Notes under the pieces: generated by a model
What the model was told of the DNA's origin: nothing
Databases searched by the model: none
What the model saw: only the letters and a program-made list of their open reading frames with translations
Position numbers and translations under genes: made by a program
Origin: Candidatus Margulisiibacteriota bacterium
GTDB taxonomy: Bacteria; Margulisbacteria; Termititenacia; Termititenacales; Termititenacaceae
Direction of reading: 5' to 3'
Assembly (NCBI GenBank): GCA_031279615.1
Contig: JAITIE010000034.1
Coordinates: 1-11,820 of the forward strand
Length of the DNA: 11,820 nt
Shown here: in pieces, positions 7,218-11,820 of the stretch
Layout: each line of letters opens with the position of its first letter
Numbering within the stretch: position 1 is the stretch's first letter

Positions 7218-7530
7218 CGTCACGCTCCTGATTGTCCGCCAGCACCCGCATCTCCACCGGCCGCACTGGAGAACGCGCCGTCGCCGGTTCAACAGCCGCC
7301 GGAGCAACGCCCAGCTCGCGCGCCAAAAGCGCTTTGACCAAACGGCCGCAGGTCTGCCCCTGGCATAGTCCCATACCCGCGCGCAAAAAGCGGCGAATTT
7401 CGGCCAGCGTAAACAAGCCGTCGTGAATCGCGTGGCGAATTTCACCTTTGGTAATTTCTTCACAGCGGCAGACGATCAAATCATCGTCCGGCGCCGCGAT
7501 ATATCCGCCTAAATCTTTTCTCTCCAGCAT
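7210..7530 (-). CDS. BFD-type [2Fe-2S] subunit of the oxidoreductase complex
   Basis: A 106-residue protein with the four cysteines of a bacterioferritin-associated-ferredoxin fold: C21-x-C23 in IVCRCEEIT and C56-x4-C61 in GLCQGQTC. In HcnB and opine oxidase subunits this domain is fused to the C-terminus of the FAD/NAD protein; in some dye-linked dehydrogenases it is separate, as here. The start codon overlaps the previous stop (TGATG) and GGGAG lies just upstream. The last 35 or so residues (rich in Ala, Pro and Arg) lie beyond the fold and are unassigned. It probably passes electrons between the flavins of the neighbouring subunits. Confidence 0.87.
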   Translation of the reverse strand: MLERKDLGGYIAAPDDDLIVCRCEEITKGEIRHAIHDGLFTLAEIRRFLRAGMGLCQGQTCGRLVKALLARELGVAPAAVEPATARSPVRPVEMRVLADNQERDDG

Positions 7531-9107
7531 CAGCTCTCCCTCTGAAAAAATCTGGCCGCCATAGCATACTGAGGCGGCACACGCATCGTCAGCAAATTGG
7601 TCTTGTCAAAAACTCCGGCGGTTTTGACCGCGGTGATTTCCGCGGCGCAGACTTCCTGACCGTCGCGCCCCAGCGCCCGGCCTCGATCGCCTTTCTGCGG
7701 CAGGGGCAAAAACTCATACGGCAGCGTGACTTCACCGGCGTCTTCATCCACCAAAAAAATCGCCTGACCGGAACAGGAAGCAACGCACAGGCCACAGCCA
7801 GTGCAGCCTTTTTGCGCGTCAAAAACCGGCAGCGCGGTAATATTGCCGTCCGTCCCACCTACGGTGATGCAATGTTTGGGACAGGCGTCCTGGCAGGGAT
7901 TGCAGGGAATATTTTGCGCGCATTCAATGACCGGCCGCAAACCTTTATCCGGCGTGATACCCGGATACGCGCTTATTTCCGCAGCGTCAAGATAACCTTT
8001 GCGCAGCAGATTTTGCGAAAGCGGGTAACCTTCGTCAGTCCGGGTAAAAGTCTTGCCGCGGCTGCCCGGCGCAAACATGCCCTGCCGCAGACCGGCCAGC
8101 GCTTTTTCCTGAACGGCAATCCGCGCGTCCAAATCTCCTTTGTCCAAAAAACCCAGCCTGTGCGCCGCCGCCAGACCGGCGATCCGTCCCTCGATCATCG
8201 CCGAGCTGGCTTCCTCAATGCCGGAAACATCTCCGGCGGCAAAAATACCGGCGACCGACGTTTCGCCGTATTTATCGACGACCGGCACATAACCGGCTTT
8301 GGCCGGATCGTCTTCCATAGCGCAGCCAGCCAGCGCGCAAAGCTGGGACATAGGCGACAAACCCACCGCCAGACAAATCGTGTCCACGGCAAAATGTTTT
8401 TCCGTGCCGGAAATGATCCGCCAGTCTTTATCCAGCTCGCCGATAACCGCGCCGGTAACACGGTCGCCGCCCTCAGCGCGGACTATGGTGTGCGCGGTGT
8501 AAAAAGGCACGCCGCAGCGCGCGACCTTGGCCGCATGCACTCCGTAACCGCCGATACGCGGCAGAGCGTCAACCACCGCCGCCACCGCGCAGCCGGCCTG
8601 CAGGAGTTGATAACTGACCACCAAGCCGACATTGCCGCTGCCCAGCATTAAAATCCGTTCGCCAGGTTTGACGCCGTGTAGATTCATCATCGTTTGCGCG
8701 GCGCCAGCGCCGATCACGCCAGGCAAAGTCCAGTTGGGGAAATTAACCATATTTTCGCTGGCGCCGGTCGCCAGGATAATCGCGTCGGCTTTGCGGTGCA
8801 GGATGCGTTCGTTTACGCGCGCCGTGATTTCTTTTTCCGCAAAGAGGCCGGTCACCGCCGCATTTAACATGATTTCCACTCCGGCGTCCGTGGCTTCCTG
8901 CAAAAGCTCCTCGCCAATCTTAATGCCACGGATTTTGGCCTTATGTTCCCGCGAGCCAAAAAATTTATGGATTTGTTTAAAAAGCTGTCCGCCGGGCCGG
9001 GCATTTTCGTCATAGACCACGACCCGCAAACCCAATCTGGCGGCTTCGATGGCGGCGGATAATCCGGCGGGACCCGCGCCCACCACGATCAAATCATAAC
9101 GCTTCAT
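7530..9107 (-). CDS. FAD/NAD(P)-binding oxidoreductase with two [4Fe-4S] motifs (HcnB-like)
   Basis: A 525-residue protein with an FAD motif GAGPAG (10-15), an NAD(P) motif GSGNVG (156-161) and a second FAD contact FAAGDVSG near residue 290. The C-terminal third contains a ferredoxin insert: C402-x2-C405-x3-C409-P-x2-C413 and C435-x2-C438-x2-C441-x3-C445. The second motif has Ser in place of the usual Pro. The domain order resembles HcnB, opine oxidase alpha and dye-linked proline dehydrogenase alpha subunits. The ATG at 9107 overlaps the previous stop (ATGA) and has GGAGG about 6 nt upstream; the frame is open back to 9233, but that extension overlaps the [2Fe-2S] gene and matches nothing. 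It probably moves electrons from the DAO flavin to NAD(P)+, ferredoxin or quinone; the real acceptor is unknown. Confidence 0.87.
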   Translation of the reverse strand: MKRYDLIVVGAGPAGLSAAIEAARLGLRVVVYDENARPGGQLFKQIHKFFGSREHKAKIRGIKIGEELLQEATDAGVEIMLNAAVTGLFAEKEITARVNERILHRKADAIILATGASENMVNFPNWTLPGVIGAGAAQTMMNLHGVKPGERILMLGSGNVGLVVSYQLLQAGCAVAAVVDALPRIGGYGVHAAKVARCGVPFYTAHTIVRAEGGDRVTGAVIGELDKDWRIISGTEKHFAVDTICLAVGLSPMSQLCALAGCAMEDDPAKAGYVPVVDKYGETSVAGIFAAGDVSGIEEASSAMIEGRIAGLAAAHRLGFLDKGDLDARIAVQEKALAGLRQGMFAPGSRGKTFTRTDEGYPLSQNLLRKGYLDAAEISAYPGITPDKGLRPVIECAQNIPCNPCQDACPKHCITVGGTDGNITALPVFDAQKGCTGCGLCVASCSGQAIFLVDEDAGEVTLPYEFLPLPQKGDRGRALGRDGQEVCAAEITAVKTAGVFDKTNLLTMRVPPQYAMAARFFQRES

Positions 9108-9415
9108 TTTTCCTCCCCGACGCCGTATTGTGTGCGCACATTCATGCCGGCGGCCAGCGGCGTCACGCAGGTGCGGATATTCGGCCGGCCATCCACGACC
9201 ATCACGCAGTCCGTGCATCTGCCGATCGCGCAAAAGATCCCGCGCGGCCGGCGTAGTTTGGACGTGTAGCGGTGGATCAGCACACCGGCGGACCTGAGCG
9301 CCATAGCCACCGGCTCGCCGGCAAAGCCCCGCAGCGTCTGGCCGTCAAAAGTAAACTCCACCAACTCGCCTTTGGGGTAAACACCTAAGATCGGATGCTC
9401 TTTTATTCTCGTCAT
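9104..9415 (-). CDS. [2Fe-2S] ferredoxin-like small subunit (HcnA-like)
   Basis: A 103-residue protein with C62-x4-C67-x2-C70-x12-C83 (FCAIGRCTDC, then RTC), the plant-type [2Fe-2S] set found in HcnA, opine oxidase small subunits and the N-terminus of sarcosine oxidase alpha. The N-terminal part (VEFTFDGQTLRGFAGEPVAMAL) is the beta-grasp fold. It lies 31 nt after the OCD-family gene and overlaps the FAD/NAD gene by 4 nt (ATGA), so the two are likely translated together and made in equal amounts. There is no strong Shine-Dalgarno before its ATG, only a purine-rich GGCGGCGGCAAG. Confidence 0.86.
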   Translation of the reverse strand: MTRIKEHPILGVYPKGELVEFTFDGQTLRGFAGEPVAMALRSAGVLIHRYTSKLRRPRGIFCAIGRCTDCVMVVDGRPNIRTCVTPLAAGMNVRTQYGVGEEK

Positions 9416-9446
9416 CTTGCCGCCGCCGATTTTTTATTTTTGCGTT

Positions 9447-10583
9447 TTAAGTCATTGCCGGAACGTCCCAGAGATTCAAAGTCTGGCCAATGCCTTTCTT
9501 GACCGCATTTTGATAAACCGTCAAACCCCAGGCCAGATCCTCGGTCGGCATGCCGCCGACAGACATAACCAGAATTTCTTGATCCGACTGGCGCGCCGGA
9601 ATTTTGCCCGCGATGATCTCGCCGATATCGCGAATCTGGCTGCGCTCAATTTTCTGGTCATGGAACAAGTCAATCAAATGCGCGCCCAGCAGAGGCACGC
9701 CGTTGGCGTAAACCGGATAAGGTATTTCCTCGCCCCAGGCCTCGTAAAGTTTCCAGTTGTCCACGACAATGCCCGCGCGGTTGAGCAGAAAATCATCGTC
9801 AAAACGGATCGACCCCGGCAGGGTCAGCAACGCGCCCGGTTTCAGCCACTTTTCCTCAAGATAAGGATATTCTTCAACTTTAAGCGGACTGGAAGTCGCC
9901 ACGCTGATAATATCCGCGCCGTCCACCGCCTCGGCAAAAGTTTTGACCACTTTGATATTTGAAATTTGCGGATGTTTTTCTCGGACATAGGCGGTAAAAG
10001 AATCAACGCCTTTTTGACTGCGTCCGCAAATCTGCACGGTGTCAATGGCCGGACGCGCCACCACAAAAGAATCCAGCGCGGTCTTGCTCATCACGCCCGG
10101 GCCGATCACGCCGACCACTCTGGCGTCCGGCAGCGACAGCCATTTGGCGCCGACGCCCGGGACAGCGCCGGTGCGGTAAGCGGACAGCAGATTGGCGGAC
10201 ATGAGCGCGATCGGCGCGCCGGTGTCTTTGTCCGTCAAGAAAACCATAAGGATCGAGCGCGGCAGTCCCTTGTCCTTATTCTCGACATTGGAGCCGTACC
10301 ATTTCATACCGGCGATCTGAAATTTGCCGCCGAGATAAGCCGGCATCGCCATGAAGCGGCGGTCGGGGCCGTTTTTGGGCATGCCGGGATGCTCGGGGTT
10401 GTCCGGAAAAGCCAGCATCATGCCGTGCGAATTTTGATTGGCGCCGCCCATCATGTAGTCGCCCACACCCAGCGCCGCGAACATATCCTCCATCGCCGTC
10501 ACGCAGCCGGCCATATCGGTCACTCCGGCTTTGAGCATATCCTCCTCGTTTAAATATAAGAAATCTATTTTCGCGCTGTCCAT
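9447..10583 (-). CDS. Ornithine cyclodeaminase / mu-crystallin family protein
   Basis: A 378-residue protein of the OCD/mu-crystallin superfamily: FQIAGMKWYGSN with Lys94, SAYRTGAVPGVGAKWLS with Arg137, a Rossmann motif VVGVIGPGVMS (161-166) and a late TLPGSIRFDDD acidic stretch. Members include ornithine cyclodeaminase, L-alanine dehydrogenase and imine reductases, all using bound or free NAD(P). It is longer than typical OCD (about 320-350 residues), mainly because of an extra region at about residues 48-78 (NQNSHGMMLAFPDNPEHPGM...). From memory, close relatives have been labelled 'tyramine oxidase subunit B'; I could not verify that here. AAGGAGG lies 6 nt before the ATG. As the first gene behind the operator it leads the catabolic unit. 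Confidence 0.83.
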   Translation of the reverse strand: MDSAKIDFLYLNEEDMLKAGVTDMAGCVTAMEDMFAALGVGDYMMGGANQNSHGMMLAFPDNPEHPGMPKNGPDRRFMAMPAYLGGKFQIAGMKWYGSNVENKDKGLPRSILMVFLTDKDTGAPIALMSANLLSAYRTGAVPGVGAKWLSLPDARVVGVIGPGVMSKTALDSFVVARPAIDTVQICGRSQKGVDSFTAYVREKHPQISNIKVVKTFAEAVDGADIISVATSSPLKVEEYPYLEEKWLKPGALLTLPGSIRFDDDFLLNRAGIVVDNWKLYEAWGEEIPYPVYANGVPLLGAHLIDLFHDQKIERSQIRDIGEIIAGKIPARQSDQEILVMSVGGMPTEDLAWGLTVYQNAVKKGIGQTLNLWDVPAMT

Positions 10584-10601
10584 TTTTTGCCTCCTTAAGT
10601 T

Positions 10602-10619
10602 TATTACAAATTTGTAATA
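10602..10619. promoter_or_regulatory. 18-bp palindromic operator upstream of the OCD-family gene
   Basis: TATTACAAATTTGTAATA is a perfect palindrome 18 nt before the start codon. Its outer arms (TATTACA, TGTAATA) are identical in sequence and 4-nt spacing to the palindrome upstream of gltB1. A second ACAAATTTGT core lies at 10635-10644, 29 bp away centre to centre. Placed just before the Shine-Dalgarno and downstream of the best promoter, it suits a repressor. Confidence 0.72.
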
Positions 10620-10634
10620 TTTATGTTTTTATAC

Positions 10635-10644
10635 ACAAATTTGT
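10635..10644. promoter_or_regulatory. Secondary operator core ACAAATTTGT
   Basis: A 10-bp perfect palindrome equal to the centre of the operator at 10602-10619 but lacking its outer TAT/ATA arms. It may be a weaker second binding site for the same dimer; AT-rich chance occurrence is possible. Confidence 0.4.
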
Positions 10645-10659
10645 TAAAAAGTTGCGAGG

Positions 10660-10688
10660 AGTTTACAGGGCGCTCGGGAGTTTGTCAA
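10660..10688 (-). promoter_or_regulatory. Candidate promoter for the catabolic unit
   Basis: A consensus TTGACA (10688-10683), a 17-nt spacer and TAAACT (10665-10660, four of six consensus bases) predict a start near 10653, giving a leader of about 70 nt that contains both operator cores. Other AT-rich -10 candidates exist nearer the gene (TATAAA at 10633-10628) but lack a -35. Confidence 0.5.
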
Positions 10689-10715
10689 GGGGAATTTTTA
10701 TTGCAAATTAAGACC

Positions 10716-10724
10716 TGGTATAAT
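10716..10724 (+). promoter_or_regulatory. Extended -10 promoter of the PIN remnant
   Basis: TGGTATAAT is a perfect extended -10 (TGN-TATAAT). Counting 7 nt from its last base puts +1 on the A of the ATG at 10731, so a transcript would be leaderless. No good -35 is present, which is tolerated for extended -10 promoters. Confidence 0.55.
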
Positions 10725-10730
10725 CAGTTT

Positions 10731-10844
10731 ATGGAACGCAGGCTAAAAATATATTTAGACACACCTGTTATCAGTCACTTAGATGCGCCGGACGCAGTTG
10801 ATCGGAGGAGAAAAAGACTAACGATATTTTCCGGCCGGAGATAA
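10731..10844 (+). pseudogene. Truncated PIN-domain gene remnant
   Basis: The 37-residue reading starts MERRLKIYLDTPVISHLDAP, the first strand and catalytic Asp of a PIN domain (family starts such as MKIYLDTSVISHL), then drifts into RRRKRLTIFSGRR and stops. The rest of a PIN domain (about 100 residues, with the other acidic residues) is missing. After the A-run at 10810-10815 the -1-type alternative frame reads KKTNDIFRPEITYV, which may be the degraded continuation. The remnant runs tail to tail into vapC, 6 nt from its stop. An intact extended -10 promoter remains upstream. A functional 37-residue peptide cannot be excluded but has no support. Confidence 0.65.
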
Positions 10845-10850
10845 CCTATG

Positions 10851-11258
10851 TTAGGCGTCTATCTGCCAATTCTCCAATTTCAGCCCCGAAATTCTAGCAA
10901 AATGCTTTTGGTTATTAGTCACTAAAACAGCGTTAAGACTTCTAGCTGTTGCGGCAATCAAAATATCAAAATCCGCCAACGGTTTGCCCCGCGTTTCCAA
11001 GTCTTGACGTATATCCGCATACTGCTCGACAACCGCTCTGCCGCACTCGATTACTCTGACTAACTCTACAAATAAATTAATTTTATGCGTAATCTGCCGC
11101 GATTTTCTGCGCCGCGCGCCGTACAATAACTCCGCGTAAGTGATAGCACTGATACAAATATCGTCATCTTGATGCGCAACCAACTTTTTAGCAACAGACG
11201 GCGGATTTTCTTTAATAATATAACTGCAAATATCCGTATCCAACAGATATATCTTCAT
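10851..11258 (-). CDS. vapC: VapC PIN-domain ribonuclease toxin
   Basis: A 135-residue protein with the canonical VapC pattern: Asp7 in YLLDTDICSYII, Glu43 in SAITYAELLYGA, Asp97 and Asp99 in LADFDILIAATA, then VTNNQKHFARISGL near the C-terminus. VapC toxins are Mg-dependent RNases; many cut initiator tRNA-fMet at the anticodon loop, but the target of this one is unknown. Its ATG directly follows the TAA of the antitoxin gene (TAAATG), so the two are translationally coupled. All four acidic positions are intact, so it is likely active. It ends 6 nt from the convergent PIN remnant. Confidence 0.94.
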   Translation of the reverse strand: MKIYLLDTDICSYIIKENPPSVAKKLVAHQDDDICISAITYAELLYGARRRKSRQITHKINLFVELVRVIECGRAVVEQYADIRQDLETRGKPLADFDILIAATARSLNAVLVTNNQKHFARISGLKLENWQIDA

Positions 11259-11489
11259 TTAGAAAAAATCTTTGTGTCTGGTCACAGTATTACGTTTTAC
11301 CGTAAAATCAGGACAAGCCGGACATTCCGCAAAAAAACTTTGCCAGGATAATTTAGTTTTGGGCGTTATTACCAGCCGCTCGTCATCTTTGGTGATATAT
11401 ACCTTATCACTCGCCAGCCGGAATTGTTTGGGCAAACGCACCGCTTGCGAATTACCGCTAGTAAAAACTCTGGTCAACATTTTTTCCAT
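11259..11489 (-). CDS. vapB: VapB antitoxin, AbrB/MazE-type
   Basis: A 76-residue antitoxin starting MEKMLTRVFTSGNSQAVRLP, the swapped-hairpin AbrB DNA-binding fold (SGNSQAVRLPKQFRL, then DKVYITKDDERLVITPK). The C-terminal part (WQSFFAECPACPDF) is the flexible segment expected to bind and block VapC. AGAGGT lies 5 nt before the ATG. The gene sits first in a two-gene operon behind a promoter overlapped by a 19-bp palindrome, the usual arrangement for VapB autorepression. Confidence 0.93.
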   Translation of the reverse strand: MEKMLTRVFTSGNSQAVRLPKQFRLASDKVYITKDDERLVITPKTKLSWQSFFAECPACPDFTVKRNTVTRHKDFF

Positions 11490-11509
11490 AAAATACCTCT
11501 TAAAAAATG

Positions 11510-11528
11510 TATATACTGTCAGTATATA
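11510..11528. promoter_or_regulatory. VapB operator overlapping the -10 box
   Basis: TATATACTG-T-CAGTATATA is a palindrome with 9-bp arms around one central base. It covers the -10 box of the vapBC promoter, so a bound VapB or VapBC complex would block RNA polymerase. A CTGACA direct repeat extends into the spacer. Confidence 0.75.
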
Positions 11529-11548
11529 TTATATTGTCAGAATGTCAA
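11521..11548 (-). promoter_or_regulatory. vapBC promoter
   Basis: A consensus TTGACA (11548-11543), a 16-nt spacer and TATACT (11526-11521) predict a start near 11514 and a 24-25 nt leader. The -35 box directly abuts the stop codon of the upstream membrane-protein gene. Confidence 0.8.
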
Positions 11549-11820
11549 CTAGTACTCAATCCCCAGCCGCGCGCGCAGGGCGGTGTTGTGATCTTCCACC
11601 GCGCCCATCGCGTCCACGATTTCCCAGAGCTGCATGATGCCAAAAGTCAGGACGCCCACGCCGATCCGCGCCTCTTGTTGCGCCTGGCCGCCGTCGGCAG
11701 CCTCGGTGTCCACCGGCACCGCGCTGGCCATAAAAACCGGCACGATGAATTTGCCTAAGAAAATCGCAAAACCCCGCGCCGGGTCGCCAGCGTAATTGTG
11801 TCCCATCAGCGGCAGGGTCA
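11549..11820 (-). CDS. Small membrane protein, 5' end outside window
   Basis: The frame stays open to the window edge upstream of the first visible ATG (11806), reading TLPLMGHNYAGDPARGFAIF, so the true start is probably outside. The visible 89 residues hold two hydrophobic stretches (FAIFLGKFIVPVFMASAVP and IGVGVLTFGIMQLWEIVDA) and end HNTALRARLGIEY. The H-N-Y-x-G-D-x-x-R-G motif followed by W-x-x-D-A and a terminal H-N resembles small TM2-like membrane proteins of unknown function found in many bacteria. Nothing links it to vapBC except that it ends at the vapBC promoter. Confidence 0.55.
   Translation of the reverse strand, partial: TLPLMGHNYAGDPARGFAIFLGKFIVPVFMASAVPVDTEAADGGQAQQEARIGVGVLTFGIMQLWEIVDAMGAVEDHNTALRARLGIEY

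Noticed and set aside
7218-7463. N-terminal extension of the DAO-type protein back to 7463
   Set aside because: The extension overlaps nearly all of the BFD gene, is Arg/Trp-rich, and would put about 82 residues before the FAD motif.
7812-8651. A 279-codon plus-strand open frame inside the FAD/NAD oxidoreductase gene
   Set aside because: Fully antisense to a gene with clear FAD, NAD and Fe-S motifs; the His/Arg-rich translation is typical of a GC-rich complementary frame.
9108-9233. N-terminal extension of the FAD/NAD protein back to 9233
   Set aside because: It overlaps the [2Fe-2S] gene in another frame; the ATG at 9107 has GGAGG and an ATGA coupling overlap.
10701-10706. TTGCAA as a -35 box for the plus-strand promoter
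   Set aside because: It is only 12 nt from the TATAAT; the extended -10 explains the promoter better without a -35.
10830-10839. TCCGGCCGGA palindrome as a terminator between the convergent PIN remnant and vapC
   Set aside because: There is no loop and no following T-run, so it cannot form a standard intrinsic terminator. I saw no convincing terminator elsewhere in the window.

Overview
The window looks like a stretch of chromosome from a bacterium, probably an anaerobe that ferments amino acids or amines. The reasons are the many iron-sulfur and ferredoxin-type domains, the archaeal-style split glutamate synthase and the amino-acid/amine catabolic genes. The taxon cannot be fixed from the sequence. 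Nearly all genes lie on the minus strand, so transcription runs from high to low coordinates. The metabolic genes are GC-rich, while the spacers and the toxin-antitoxin genes are visibly AT-rich.

Layout in the direction of transcription: (1) 11820-11549, the end of a small membrane protein that enters from outside the window. (2) 11489-10851, a vapBC toxin-antitoxin pair with a clear promoter/operator. Facing it on the plus strand is a short remnant of another PIN-domain gene (10731-10844). (3) 10583-4168, a seven-gene catabolic unit: ornithine-cyclodeaminase-family protein, [2Fe-2S] subunit, FAD/NAD oxidoreductase with two [4Fe-4S] motifs, BFD-type [2Fe-2S] subunit, DAO-type FAD oxidoreductase, APC permease and RidA. 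Three consecutive junctions overlap by 1-8 nt, as expected for subunits of one complex (HcnABC / opine oxidase / dye-linked proline dehydrogenase type). (4) 4083-1, a glutamate synthase split into three proteins: glutamine amidotransferase, ferredoxin-FMN synthase and GXGXG domain. A second, AT-rich toxin-antitoxin pair (1299-603) sits between the second and third.

Working model (inference): the permease imports an amino acid or amine, the FAD/Fe-S complex oxidises it to an imine, RidA helps hydrolyse the imine, the OCD-family enzyme handles a linked amino/imino intermediate, and the glutamate synthase set recovers nitrogen, perhaps using electrons from the same oxidation. Units 3 and 4 each start with an almost identical palindrome (TATTACA-N4-TGTAATA), which suggests one transcription factor controls both. 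The most interesting points are this shared operator, the combination of oxidase complex and split glutamate synthase, the leaderless-type starts predicted for gltB1 and the PIN remnant, and the toxin-antitoxin pair embedded between glutamate synthase genes.
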